Assembly: GCA_018883865.1 (NCBI GenBank)
Contig: JAHLFI010000110.1
Location: 1 to 37,285 of the forward strand
Source: Candidatus Oceanisphaera merdipullorum
GTDB lineage: Bacteria; Pseudomonadota; Gammaproteobacteria; Enterobacterales; Aeromonadaceae
Length of the DNA stretch: 37,285 nt
Direction: 5' to 3'
The position numbers and the translations under genes are program-made. A model generated the notes under the pieces. The model saw only the letters and a program-made list of their open reading frames with translations. It searched no databases and was not told the origin of the DNA. Each line of letters starts with the position of its first letter. The stretch's first letter is position 1. Below are positions 1 through 8,473 of the stretch, piece by piece.

Positions 1-1404
1 TGAGGGCTGACTCCAACCGCCACCGAGCGCTTTGATCAGATCGAGCGTGGCGCTAAATTGACTTTGTTGCAGGCTAACTAGCTGTTCGTCGGCGCTAAAC
101 AGCGTGCGTTGTGCATCCAGTAATAAGATGAGTTCGTCGGCTCCGGCGCGATAGCGGATATCGGTGAGCGCTAACGTGTGCTGGGCATCGTCCACGATGC
201 GTTGTTGTTGCGCGATTCGTGCTTGGCTCAGGCTCAAATTGCCTAAGGCATCTTCGGTTTCTTTTAGTGCCTGTAATATGGCTTTTTGATAAGTGAGCAC
301 TAATGCCCGCTGTTGTGCTTCGCTGATCTTAACCTGACTACGCAAGCGTCCGCCATCAAACAAGGTTTGGCTTAAGCTGGCACCCAGCCCCAAGGTATGG
401 ACCGGATTGGCCAGGGATAATAAGGCTTGGCTGGCCAAGCCGCCACTGCCGGTGAGTTGCACCGACGGTAACAGGGCGGCGCGCGCGGCGCTAACGTTGG
501 CATCGGCGGCTTGCAGTTGCGCCTCGGCGGCGGCTAAGTCTGGACGGCGGGTGAGCAATTCACTGGGCAGGCCGGGTGCGAGGTGCGGCAGCGCCAGCTC
601 GGACAGCGGTTGTGAAACAAGATGATAATCTTGGGGCGCGCGACCCAGCAGTATGGCCAGCGCCGATTCGGTTTGGCGACGTTGTTCACGCAACGGCAGT
701 AAGGTGGCCTGTTGGCTGGTGACGGCGCCACGTTGCCGATAAAAATCACTCAAAGTCGCGGCACCATACTTATATTTGGCTTCGACGATGGCGAAGTTGC
801 TCTCGGCGGTGGCCAAGTTTTTTTCATTGATGCGAATTCGCTCATCCAGCGTCAGTAGCTGCACCCAAGCGTTGGCCACACCTGTGGTCAGCATAAGTTG
901 GGCGCTGGCCAAGTCATATTCGCTGATGGCCAAACCGGCCACCGCCGCTTGGCGCTGGGCGCTCAGTTTACCCCATAAGTCCAGCTCGTAGCTGATGCCC
1001 AGATTGGCGGAGCTGCCTTCATTGGAGCCATTTTTCTGCCAATTTTTATTACTCCCCGCGCCGAGATTTAAACTCGGAAATAAAGACGCATTCGCGCCTT
1101 GCACTTGTGCTTCGGCCTGCGCAATACGTTCGGCGGCGATCAACACATCTGGGTTGCTACTGAGGGCTGTGGTGATCAAATCAGTCAGTGTGGGAGAGTT
1201 AAAATCCAGCCACCAAGCCTGATGCAGTGCGTGGCCTTGGCTGGATGTGGGATCCGGGGTGTTCCACTGGCTGGCCATCTTGTAGACGATTGTGGGCCGC
1301 TCACTGGTGGAGGTACTTGTGCAACCAGCCAACAACAATGAACAGAAAAGGGATGAGAAAGCCCAAGATGAGCGACGCGATAAATGAGACATTAAATGAG
1401 ACAT
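1..1404 (-). CDS. NodT-family outer-membrane efflux lipoprotein (partial, 3' end beyond window)
   Basis: This is the outer-membrane channel of a tripartite efflux pump (TolC/OprM superfamily). My own translation from the ATG at 1404 stays open for 468 codons to the window edge. It begins with a short lipoprotein signal whose lipobox LLAGC puts the lipidated Cys at residue 28. Further on I read the family hallmarks: SYELDLWGKLSAQ near residue 140, GLPSELLTRRPDLAAAE near residue 280, and the C-terminal ALGGGW motif in the last codons of the window. Only a few residues should be missing, because the family is usually 460-490 residues. GGAG lies 5 nt before the start. The gene follows macB by 26 nt and is the last visible gene of the macA-macB operon, so it is probably the pump's dedicated outer-membrane partner. 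The substrate is unknown. Confidence 0.93.
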   Translation of the reverse strand, partial: MSHLMSHLSRRSSWAFSSLFCSLLLAGCTSTSTSERPTIVYKMASQWNTPDPTSSQGHALHQAWWLDFNSPTLTDLITTALSSNPDVLIAAERIAQAEAQVQGANASLFPSLNLGAGSNKNWQKNGSNEGSSANLGISYELDLWGKLSAQRQAAVAGLAISEYDLASAQLMLTTGVANAWVQLLTLDERIRINEKNLATAESNFAIVEAKYKYGAATLSDFYRQRGAVTSQQATLLPLREQRRQTESALAILLGRAPQDYHLVSQPLSELALPHLAPGLPSELLTRRPDLAAAEAQLQAADANVSAARAALLPSVQLTGSGGLASQALLSLANPVHTLGLGASLSQTLFDGGRLRSQVKISEAQQRALVLTYQKAILQALKETEDALGNLSLSQARIAQQQRIVDDAQHTLALTDIRYRAGADELILLLDAQRTLFSADEQLVSLQQSQFSATLDLIKALGGGWSQPS

Positions 1405-1430
1405 AGTAACTCCGATGCTTATTCAGAAGC

Positions 1431-3359
1431 TTATTCTGAAGAGAGCGCAACAACAGGATCTAACTGCGCGGCTTTGCGCGCCGGCAGCCAGCCAAATACT
1501 AAACCGGTCGCAAAGGCGCAGCCGAAGGCCAGCAGCACAGGTGCCAGTGAGAAATAAACGGGAATACCAAAACTGCCTAAGAGTGCGGTGGCCGTCAACC
1601 CTAAGCCTACGCCTATGGCGCCGCCCAGCGCCGAGACCACTAAGGCTTCAATTAAGAACTGCTGCAAAATATGCCGCGTATGGGCGCCGGTAGCCATGCG
1701 AATACCGATTTCTCGGGTTCGTTCGCTGACGCTGACCAGCATAATATTCATCACGCCAATGCCGCCCACCAATAACGAAATGGCCGCAATGGAGCCCAGT
1801 AACCAAGTAAAGGTTTGGGTGGTGGCCGACACCGTATCTATGATGGAAGACATGTTGCGGATCTGAAAGTCTTCTCCGCCGTGGCGTGCGAGCAACAGTC
1901 GTTTGATATCGGCTTCGGTGTCATTGATGTGTGCCACGTCGCTCACCGAGACGGTAATGTTACGTAAAAACTGTTGGCCAAATAAGCGCAAGCCACCTGT
2001 GGTGTAGGGCACAAACACCACGTCGTCTTGGTCTTGTCCCCACGGTGAAGCGCCTTTGGCGCTCATCACGCCGATCACCTGAAACAGGTTATTGTTCACA
2101 GTGACATATTTACCCAAGGGATTTTGGTTGGGAAACAATGCCTCGGCAACGGATTTTCCGATTACGGCGACCGTGGCGTAACTCTGCTCATCGGCTTGGG
2201 TAAAGAAGGTGCCCTCGGCGAGAGGCCAGAGACGGGCGCGCGGAAAATCCGCCGACGTACCGTTGATTTCTGGGTTGTGGTCTAGGTTCTCGAAACGCAA
2301 GGTGGCCGTGCCGCCAATTTCCGGTACCACTGCATCTATGTTGGGGAGCTCTTTGATGGCCTCCATATCTGCAGCCACTAAAGTTGATGTGGTGCGCCGG
2401 CCAAACTGATTGGGCGCGCCAGGGCGCACGGATAATAAATTACTGCCCATGGCGCTGATGCTTTGTACTATTTCTTGCTGAGAGCCGTTACCTATGGCCA
2501 GCATGGTAATCACAGAGGCCACGCCTATTACTATGCCAAGCAAGGTGAGTGCGGCGCGAAATAAATTACTGCTCAGCGCACTGAACGCGGTGCGCACCGC
2601 TTCAAATAATTCGGCGCTTAATGAGCTGTGGCCGTGCGTTTTAGCCGGTAACGCCGGCACGACGGCTTGGGCGCTGGGGCCGGGATCCGACACAATTAGG
2701 CCGTCACTGATCTCGATCTGCCTGTCCGCAAGGGCGGCGACTTTGGGATCGTGGGTAATTAAAATCACCGTATGGCCAGAACGGGCTAATTTGGTGAGTA
2801 AGGCCATTACATCACTACCGCTTTGGCTGTCGAGCGCACCCGTGGGCTCATCTGCTAAGATAATTTCGCCGCCGTTCATCAGTGCGCGAGCAATCGATAC
2901 CCTTTGCTGTTGACCGCCGGAGAGCTGATTGGGTTTATTCGCTAAGCGTTCGGCTAAGCCTAAGGTAGTGAGCAATTGCTCAGCCTTCAGTTGGCGTTCA
3001 GCCCGCGATAAGCCGGAATACACGGCCGGCACCGCCACGTTATCGCGGGCACTGATGCCGGCTAATAAATGATAACTTTGAAACACGAAGCCGAAGGTAT
3101 CGCGGCGCAGCTCGGCGAGCTGGTCACGACTGAGGCTAGCTACATCTCGGCCCTGCAGTTGGTATTCACCGCTACTGGGTTTATCTAAGCAACCTAAAAT
3201 ATTCATCAGCGTCGACTTGCCAGAGCCTGAGCTGCCCATGATGGCCACAAATTCACCGCGATTAATGGTGAGGTCTATGCCCTTGAGCACTGTACTGGCG
3301 AGCTCACCGCTGCCATAGGTTTTGGTGATGCCCGTTAGTTGGATTAAGGGCGTATTCAT
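1431..3359 (-). CDS. macB: MacB-type ABC transporter, fused ATPase/permease
   Basis: This 642-residue inner-membrane ATPase-permease powers MacAB-type tripartite export of macrolides, peptides or other periplasmic substrates. The N-terminal nucleotide-binding domain shows Walker [10 protein letters not shown] at 42-50, the signature LSGGQ at 146-150, Walker B IILADE at 166-171 and the switch His203. A transmembrane segment near 270-295 leads to a large periplasmic domain, and three C-terminal helices of FtsX type follow. The length matches MacB, which is about 648 in E. coli. The start codon overlaps the stop of macA in an ATGA, with AGGA 7 nt upstream inside macA, so the two are translationally coupled. 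The macAB pairing is clear. The macrolide label is family-based, since many MacB homologues export other molecules. Confidence 0.95.
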   Translation of the reverse strand: MNTPLIQLTGITKTYGSGELASTVLKGIDLTINRGEFVAIMGSSGSGKSTLMNILGCLDKPSSGEYQLQGRDVASLSRDQLAELRRDTFGFVFQSYHLLAGISARDNVAVPAVYSGLSRAERQLKAEQLLTTLGLAERLANKPNQLSGGQQQRVSIARALMNGGEIILADEPTGALDSQSGSDVMALLTKLARSGHTVILITHDPKVAALADRQIEISDGLIVSDPGPSAQAVVPALPAKTHGHSSLSAELFEAVRTAFSALSSNLFRAALTLLGIVIGVASVITMLAIGNGSQQEIVQSISAMGSNLLSVRPGAPNQFGRRTTSTLVAADMEAIKELPNIDAVVPEIGGTATLRFENLDHNPEINGTSADFPRARLWPLAEGTFFTQADEQSYATVAVIGKSVAEALFPNQNPLGKYVTVNNNLFQVIGVMSAKGASPWGQDQDDVVFVPYTTGGLRLFGQQFLRNITVSVSDVAHINDTEADIKRLLLARHGGEDFQIRNMSSIIDTVSATTQTFTWLLGSIAAISLLVGGIGVMNIMLVSVSERTREIGIRMATGAHTRHILQQFLIEALVVSALGGAIGVGLGLTATALLGSFGIPVYFSLAPVLLAFGCAFATGLVFGWLPARKAAQLDPVVALSSE

Positions 3360-4507
3360 AGGCGCATCCTGCCGGCCGGTCTGGCGGGGGCGTTATTTTT
3401 GTCGGTGCTTGCGCCTTGCAACTGCACTTTTTCACCTAGGGTGAGCCCTTCGGTAATGGCCGCATGAATACGATTGCTGACGCCCACCTGCACGGTGCGC
3501 GTTTCAGGCAATCCTTTGGCATTGACCACAGTCACTTGCGCCTGATTGCGATCCGCGGGATCGGGAAAGCTCAGCGCCGACACGGGCACTAATAACGCAT
3601 CTTTGGCTTCTGAAAGTACGAAGAATACTTGTGTGGTCATTTGTGACATTAAGTCGCCATCGGGATTGTCGATATCGAACAAGGCGTTGTATAGCACCAC
3701 ATTGTTTTCGATGACGGGGGTGGGCTCAATCTTGCGCAAGGTGCTGTACCAGCGCTTTTTTGCATCACCCAGCGTGATGAAATATACCTTCATGCCGGGC
3801 GTCAGCTTGCTGACGTCTGCCTCTGAGACTTTAGCGGCCACCGTCATTACCGCTAAATCGGCGATGCGCATTAGTGTAGGAGACTGTTGACTGGCGTTTA
3901 AGGATTGGCCTTGTCGGGCATCTATTTGCACCACAGTGCCTGCCATGGGCGCCACTACCTTGGCGTAACTGAGGTTAGCTTCATCGGCGCGTAAGCTGGA
4001 CTCGGTTTGGGCAATTTGCGCGGTTAGCGCTTCTACTTGCGCCTGGGCCGAGCGCAAGCTGGCCTCGGCATTTTGCACGCTTTCTTGGGCGGTGGCGTTG
4101 GCGGCCAGCAAATTACGTTGACGGGTGTGCTGTATTTGCGCCAAGGTCCGCTGGGCTTCGCGGTCTTTAAGTTGCGCCTTTTGGGCGCGTAATTGGGCGC
4201 GGCTGGCGTCTACTTGTGCCACGTATACTGTGGGATCTATCTCTGCCAATAAGGTGTTTTGTTCGACCTTATCACCCACTTCTACGGCAATGACTTTTAG
4301 CTGGCCTGACACCTGAGCGCCGACGTCTACGTAACCACTCGGCTGTAAGGTGCCGGTGGCGGTAACTTGGTCTAATAAGTCGCCTTTTTCTACCATCACA
4401 GTTAAGGGCGCGGTTTGAGAAGTGGCGAATCCGTCGCTACCAAAATAGGCATATAAGCCGAGTAACAAGAGCGCGAGAATCGGGCCCAATATCAGTATTT
4501 TTTTCAT
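3356..4507 (-). CDS. macA: MacA-type periplasmic adaptor (membrane fusion protein)
   Basis: This periplasmic adaptor links MacB to the outer-membrane channel and stimulates its ATPase. The 383 residues begin with a membrane anchor (residues 1-22: MKK, then a leucine-rich stretch). After it come a split lipoyl/barrel-sandwich domain (half motifs around 60-90 and 180-215), a coiled-coil hairpin rich in Ala, Gln and Glu at about 98-178, a beta-barrel domain and a membrane-proximal C-terminus. An upstream in-frame ATG at 4570 would add 21 residues before the anchor. I prefer 4507 because GGA lies 7 nt upstream and MacA proteins start at the MKK anchor. It is the first gene of the macA-macB-outer membrane factor operon. 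Confidence 0.93.
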   Translation of the reverse strand: MKKILILGPILALLLLGLYAYFGSDGFATSQTAPLTVMVEKGDLLDQVTATGTLQPSGYVDVGAQVSGQLKVIAVEVGDKVEQNTLLAEIDPTVYVAQVDASRAQLRAQKAQLKDREAQRTLAQIQHTRQRNLLAANATAQESVQNAEASLRSAQAQVEALTAQIAQTESSLRADEANLSYAKVVAPMAGTVVQIDARQGQSLNASQQSPTLMRIADLAVMTVAAKVSEADVSKLTPGMKVYFITLGDAKKRWYSTLRKIEPTPVIENNVVLYNALFDIDNPDGDLMSQMTTQVFFVLSEAKDALLVPVSALSFPDPADRNQAQVTVVNAKGLPETRTVQVGVSNRIHAAITEGLTLGEKVQLQGASTDKNNAPARPAGRMRL

Positions 4508-4814
4508 TTTAAGATCCACATTAACCTTAGGGTGCATGGCCCATAGTGAGTCAGCGCCAACGCCGCGCACAGTAAAGTATTGTACTAGCCGTTATTCAAA
4601 CAGCTAATTGTCACTCAAGTGTGTCAAGAGGGAATAAATGGTGAAGTGTAAAGGGTAAAGAGTAAAGGGTAGAGAGGGCGAGAGAGTATCAAGACGATAG
4701 AAAGGACATGTATCTGTAGGTGGGATGTTTCACTCTTCATCCATTACTGTTTTATTCATGTAAAACAAGAGCGCCTGAGACAGGCACTCTTTTTATAAAC
4801 AGCGAATAAAAGAT
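4508..4814. other. Intergenic region upstream of macA with purine-rich repeats
   Basis: There is no credible gene here. It holds the macA leader and promoter region, a run of short purine-rich units (GTAAAGGGTAAAGAGTAAAG and relatives, about 4636-4675), and a hairpin at 4768-4790 listed separately. I could not identify a confident promoter. Confidence 0.5.
4768..4795 (-). terminator. Probable intrinsic terminator downstream of the metalloprotease gene
   Basis: The stem AGAGCGCCTG/CAGGCACTCT pairs over 10 positions with one mismatch and has a 3-nt loop. T-rich tracts lie on both sides: TTTTTAT on the plus strand and TGTTTTA on the minus strand. It sits 20 nt past the stop of the minus-strand gene ending at 4815 and could work in both directions. 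Confidence 0.6.
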
Positions 4815-5735
4815 TTAGGCTAGGCTGAGCAGCTGCTGGGATTGTGCTTGAGCAGCTTTGCCGTATACGCCGGCAATCACCTGATTTCTGTGCTCCATCT
4901 GGCCATTGGCATCTTTCGCCGTCGGTGTGTCGGTGGCGATAGCGGACTGGGATTTAGTGGCCGTTGGCGCTGGTGGTATGGCGGTGGTTGATGGCGCAGA
5001 GGTGGATGGTGCTGAGGTTGATGATGCATCGGCAGCATTAGCCTCATCTACTTTAGGCTCGTTGACCTTGGTCTCATCGACCTTAGGCTGATTGGCTTGC
5101 ATCAGCTCGGCAGTAGCTTGAGCTATGTGTGACTCGGCGGCGGCTGCGGCATTTTTATCGGCAGTAGATGGCTGAGCTGGCGCTAATGCGGCGGCTTTTA
5201 CTTGGCGCATCTTGTCGATAGTGGCCGCAGGATCGCCGGCGATGGGCGACAAGTCTACGGCGACCGAGCCTTCTACCACATACTGTTTGCCGTCTGGGCC
5301 TGTCTCATATTCGTAACTTGGCGAGCCTGTGTGTTGGCCACCCACGCTGGCGTGCTGCTGTTCGTGTACTCGCACTTCTTGATCGCGCTGCTGCAAGTGC
5401 AGCAATTCTTCTTGCTGCTCCAGCGTTAACTCTTTACCGGCTACATTCTTGGTCGGAGCGTTGGGGTCTTCAGCGGCGGTTTCGCTCTCGGCGTCGTCAG
5501 CTGTGGCTTCATCCGTCTTGCTGGCAACAGGGAGGAGACCTTGACGAGTATAAAGCTCAGGCTGTGTGTCTTGCTTGGCTCCACCAAATTCCTGAGATGG
5601 CGCGCCTTTGGCGTCGCTTGCTGGCTCTATTAAGGGCCGTGTTTGATTATCTTGCTGAATAAGCTCGGCCGCTTGCGGCGGCATAAAGCTAACGCTGGCT
5701 TGTGCGGCGTGCAGTGCTGAGTTAGGTATTTGCAT
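4815..5735 (-). CDS. Putative metalloprotease of the CJM1_0395/SprA-related family
   Basis: This 306-residue protein carries a zinc-protease-type HEQQH at residues 124-128 (VHEQQHASVGGQHTG), followed by a conserved region with YEYETGPDGKQY and VDLSPI. That matches the family annotated as SprA-related or putative metalloprotease CJM1_0395 (PF12118). The first 100 residues and residues 190-275 are low-complexity, rich in Ala, Ser, Thr, Pro, Lys and Asp, with short repeats such as KVDE/KVNE and STSAPSTSAPS. No signal peptide is visible. The start lies 2 nt after the stop of the upstream small gene, with GGTG 5 nt before it, so the two form one operon. The proteolytic activity is inferred from the motif. 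The substrate is unknown. Confidence 0.8.
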   Translation of the reverse strand: MQIPNSALHAAQASVSFMPPQAAELIQQDNQTRPLIEPASDAKGAPSQEFGGAKQDTQPELYTRQGLLPVASKTDEATADDAESETAAEDPNAPTKNVAGKELTLEQQEELLHLQQRDQEVRVHEQQHASVGGQHTGSPSYEYETGPDGKQYVVEGSVAVDLSPIAGDPAATIDKMRQVKAAALAPAQPSTADKNAAAAAESHIAQATAELMQANQPKVDETKVNEPKVDEANAADASSTSAPSTSAPSTTAIPPAPTATKSQSAIATDTPTAKDANGQMEHRNQVIAGVYGKAAQAQSQQLLSLA

Positions 5736-5737
5736 AA

Positions 5738-6025
5738 TTACACCCGTATATCAATAAGCGTGCCGAGCATATCATCCGCGGTTTTAATGCTTTTCACATT
5801 GGCACCTGCGTGCAGCTCAGCTTCTTTGAGTTGAATAAGGCTGTTGGTAACGGTTTTTTTGCTGGCATCCACAAACTGATCTGGATTGACAGACGCGGGT
5901 GTCGAAGATGCATTGCTCTGGGCATTAATATTAGCGCGGCTGATATTAAGAGCAGCATCTGCCACGCTGTTAACGGCGCGCTGATAACCTTGAATACCGT
6001 TCGAAAATGGCGATTGAATATTCAC
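5738..6025 (-). CDS. Small flagellar rod/hook-like protein (D0-type helices only)
   Basis: This protein of about 95 residues has an N-terminal helix (NGIQGYQRAVNSVADAALN) and a C-terminal helix (ELHAGANVKSIKTADDMLGTL). Both resemble the paired terminal D0 helices of axial flagellar proteins such as FlgC, FlgE and FlgG, including the TADDML sequence typical of their C-termini. Only about 25 residues, poor in structure, separate the two. No other flagellar gene is in the window. I take GTG at 6025 as the start because AAGGG lies 6 nt upstream. The ATG at 6031 would directly abut that AAGGG. It is the first gene of a pair with the metalloprotease-like gene, 2 nt away. The rod-like assignment rests on visual resemblance only. 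Confidence 0.7.
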   Translation of the reverse strand: MNIQSPFSNGIQGYQRAVNSVADAALNISRANINAQSNASSTPASVNPDQFVDASKKTVTNSLIQLKEAELHAGANVKSIKTADDMLGTLIDIRV

Positions 6026-6147
6026 AAGCATCCCTTAATAAAGCCGAACATCACGGCTAATTATTCATCATAACGGACACAATTGGAAGCTACCCACTTA
6101 GCCGGACTTGGCTAACTGGGAAATAAGCGCCCGCACAGCGCGAAAGT

Positions 6148-6177
6148 AGTAAAGGATGAGCGCGTTCATCCTTTACT
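6148..6177 (-). terminator. Hairpin, probable terminator of the FAD oxidoreductase gene
   Basis: A perfect 12-bp stem AGTAAAGGATGA/TCATCCTTTACT with a 6-nt loop lies 20 nt beyond the stop at 6197. The following T-tract on the minus strand is weak (ACTACTTTCG), so termination efficiency is uncertain. Confidence 0.5.
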
Positions 6178-6196
6178 TATTGAGGCCCTTATTTTG

Positions 6197-7183
6197 CTAT
6201 AACTCGGCTTTTAACGCCTTGGCTAACTGCTGGGCGCTGGTAAAGGCGGCTTCTACGCGCCCACCTAAACACCAATCGCCACAGGCGGCTAATTTTGCCG
6301 GAACGTTTAACACAAACGCGCTGTCGGGCTCAGCCACTTCGGCGCTGAGCGCATAGCGCCAGCGGTGCAGTTGCGCACTGGTAATGGCGGCGGCCGCTAC
6401 ACCGGTCAGCGCACAAAAATTCTCGACTAATTGCTGCTTTACCTCGTCTTGATCATCTTCTAAATGCTCGGCCGCCCATTCGGCATTGGTGTGCGCGACG
6501 ACAGTGCCGGCCTTAATGTTGCGACCCGGTAGGCGGTGGTTAAAGCTAATCCAGTTTAAAGGGGAATTATTCACCTTGGCCGCATCAAAGTGGGGCAAGT
6601 CGGCGTCATCTACGGTCAACAGCAAGCTGTAACAAGGTAGCATTTGATAGCGGGCCAAGGTGTCACCTAATAACGTGGCGGGCAGCAGCTCTTGGGTTTG
6701 TGGCAAGGGGGCCGAACTGACGACCCAATCAAATTCATCTAGCAATTGATCTTGGTCATCAAACAGCTGCCAGCGATCGGCCACTGCCACTAGTTTTTCT
6801 ACGCGCGTACTTAATTGAATATTAAAGTCTTGGCCCAGTGCCTTTAGCAGGCTATTCATGCCGGGTGCCGCCACATAATGAGGTTCAAACCAAGGGCGCT
6901 TAAACGGCGCTTGATTTGGGCTTAAGGTGGTAATGTTTGGCTGCCACTCCACGACGGTACCGCTACTCATTAAAGGGGCGAGCATGGCTTTAAAAGCTTG
7001 GCTGCGGGCGGTAAAAAACTGCGCGCCGTGATCCCACTGATGAGTGTCGTTGCGTCGAGTCGACATGCGGCCCCCTAAGCCGCGGGCCTTTTCATACAAG
7101 GTAATGTTGGCCACAGCCCTTAATTCACGCGCCAGCGTTAACCCGGCTAAACCGGCACCAATAATGGCAATACTGGGTTTCAT
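6197..7183 (-). CDS. Renalase-like NAD(P)/FAD-dependent oxidoreductase
   Basis: This 328-residue flavoprotein has an N-terminal FAD-binding Rossmann fold: GAGLAG at 9-14, acidic Glu31 at the end of strand 2, and the second FAD motif GLGGRMSTR at 35-43. WDHGAQFFTAR near 50-60 and a C-terminal CGDWCLGGRVEAAFTSA segment, which closes the FAD site, are typical of the bacterial renalase-like group (COG3380). These proteins resemble amine oxidases, and some bacterial members oxidise dihydro isomers of NAD(P)H. The substrate here is not known. The start has AAGGA 5 nt upstream. It appears monocistronic, with a hairpin just after its stop. Confidence 0.85.
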   Translation of the reverse strand: MKPSIAIIGAGLAGLTLARELRAVANITLYEKARGLGGRMSTRRNDTHQWDHGAQFFTARSQAFKAMLAPLMSSGTVVEWQPNITTLSPNQAPFKRPWFEPHYVAAPGMNSLLKALGQDFNIQLSTRVEKLVAVADRWQLFDDQDQLLDEFDWVVSSAPLPQTQELLPATLLGDTLARYQMLPCYSLLLTVDDADLPHFDAAKVNNSPLNWISFNHRLPGRNIKAGTVVAHTNAEWAAEHLEDDQDEVKQQLVENFCALTGVAAAAITSAQLHRWRYALSAEVAEPDSAFVLNVPAKLAACGDWCLGGRVEAAFTSAQQLAKALKAEL

Positions 7184-7333
7184 ATTATTCCTTCTTATCT
7201 GCGAGTCTGCAGATGGGCTTTATGCTGGTAACAGGTAAGCTTTGACCTTGGCAGTGCGCGATATCTTTCGTAATTTACGTTTTTATTTAGCGAAATCAAG
7301 CATAAGCGCAGTTCACTCTCGTAAAAAGGCACT

Positions 7334-7361
7334 AAAAAAGACCGCTGCAGCGGTCTTTTAT
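7334..7361. terminator. Strong bidirectional intrinsic terminator-like hairpin
   Basis: AAAAAAGACCGC TGCA GCGGTCTTTT forms a nearly perfect palindrome with an A-tract before and a T-tract after the stem. No intact gene ends close to it on either strand, so it may be a relic of a lost neighbour or mark an unannotated RNA. Confidence 0.65.
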
Positions 7362-7641
7362 TACGCATCTAGTCAAACGTTTTACTGACTGACTCGTCTG
7401 TATTTTGCTCTACTTGCTTACCGCGTGGCCAGAGGCCAATCACTTAAACCGAACAGGACGGCGCGCAAGATATTATTACTTCAAAACCCGAGCGATTGGA
7501 CTTGGCTCTATTAATGTCTGCGTCATGTTGATCTTGTCATTAATCAAGCCGATGCGGCCATTAGTTTGCAGCTGGCCAAACGCCTAGGCCTGAAGGAATG
7601 AGCGCTAAAGGCTGCGCCCGAAAAATGCTGAGCCGTGAGAT

Positions 7642-7685
7642 AAAAGTCGGCCGCAACCATAAGGGTGCGGCCGACTTTTTATTTT
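7642..7685. terminator. Bidirectional intrinsic terminator downstream of the MipA-like gene
   Basis: A perfect 14-bp stem AAAAGTCGGCCGCA/TGCGGCCGACTTTT encloses a 10-nt loop, with TTTTTATTTT on the plus side and TTTTATCT on the minus side. It lies 30-70 nt past the stop of the minus-strand gene at 7715. The plus-strand T-tract is the better one, which fits an earlier plus-strand gene upstream. Confidence 0.75.
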
Positions 7686-7714
7686 AATTACGCCATTGCT
7701 CCGCTTAGTCGAGC

Positions 7715-8473
7715 TTAAAACTGATAGCTGAGTACCAGGCCCGTTAAGGTTTGGCTGGCGTCACCCACTTGGCGTACGATTGAGCTGTCTTTCGCATCAC
7801 CCGTTAACTGGGTAATACCTGCGATACCGGTCAGTGACCAGTCAGTGGCAAATTGATAAGTGACGCTGCCGGCTAAACCTAAGCGCCAATAGCCTTGCTC
7901 CGCTTCGTACTGTTGAATGCCGCTGCGTGCCGCATCTTGCGCCGAGACATTAAACATATCTTGGGTCCAAGCCGAGCTGCTGTAGACCAAACTTGGGCTG
8001 ACCCCCACAGACCACTTAGGCGCAATTTGGTTGCGCCAGTCGGCGCGTAACGTCACTTTGTAGCCATCTACATCACCGGTAAAGGGCGTTTCTGCTTTTA
8101 GGGTATAACCCCATTTATCGGGGCGATAAGTTAATTTAACGCCGGCGGTTAAGCCGTCATCTACTCTATCGAAGCTGCTTAAGTCACCGCGGTTTTTACG
8201 GCCGATGTGATAGCCAATAAAGGGCGACAGCGTCCAGTCCTGAGTTTGTAACGCATTGATCCCTAAGCCGTCGCGCCAATTTAAATAGGCTAAGTTACCA
8301 TATCTAAGGTTAAAGTCCGGGGTTAAGCGGCCCTTGTAATCATCGCTGCCCAAATAATCGGGTGCGAGCGTCGCGCCTATGCCGATACTGCCATTCCAAG
8401 GCGATACTGCTAGTGCCGGAGCGGCGAATAAGGGGGCCAAAATGCCTAAAGTGCAGACCAATGATCGAGACAT
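7715..8473 (-). CDS. MipA/OmpV family outer-membrane protein
   Basis: This 252-residue outer-membrane beta-barrel has a Sec signal peptide with likely cleavage after ALA at residue 22. The family features follow: WNGSIGIGATLAPDYLGSDDY near the mature N-terminus, alternating aromatic/hydrophobic strands (FNLRYGNLAYLNWRDGLGIN), and a C-terminal SYQF ending in Phe, as needed for barrel insertion by Bam. MipA in E. coli scaffolds MltA with PBP1b, while OmpV-type members act as porins or adhesins. Which role applies here cannot be told from sequence. AGGA lies 10 nt before the ATG. It looks like a single gene with a strong terminator downstream. Confidence 0.9.
   Translation of the reverse strand: MSRSLVCTLGILAPLFAAPALAVSPWNGSIGIGATLAPDYLGSDDYKGRLTPDFNLRYGNLAYLNWRDGLGINALQTQDWTLSPFIGYHIGRKNRGDLSSFDRVDDGLTAGVKLTYRPDKWGYTLKAETPFTGDVDGYKVTLRADWRNQIAPKWSVGVSPSLVYSSSAWTQDMFNVSAQDAARSGIQQYEAEQGYWRLGLAGSVTYQFATDWSLTGIAGITQLTGDAKDSSIVRQVGDASQTLTGLVLSYQF

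Larger units (their letters stand above)
7184..7714. other. 531-base intergenic region with two hairpins and a possible decayed ORF
   Basis: I see no intact gene. The region holds the upstream leader of the FAD oxidoreductase, a strong palindromic terminator at 7334-7361, a short plus-strand tail that may be the remnant of a coding sequence ending with a stop at 7601, and a second strong hairpin at 7642-7680. A 60-codon open frame at 7405-7587 has no Shine-Dalgarno and no recognisable domain. Confidence 0.5.

Noticed and set aside
407-749. Short open frames over the outer-membrane channel gene
   Set aside because: They lie in other frames of the clearly coding NodT-family sequence and have no motifs.
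4906-5662. Plus-strand open frames opposite the metalloprotease-like gene
   Set aside because: They mirror the low-complexity coding of the minus-strand gene. There is no ribosome site and the composition is repetitive.
7405-7587. A 60-codon plus-strand ORF
   Set aside because: It has no Shine-Dalgarno or domain, and the final in-frame coding-like tail is in a different frame.
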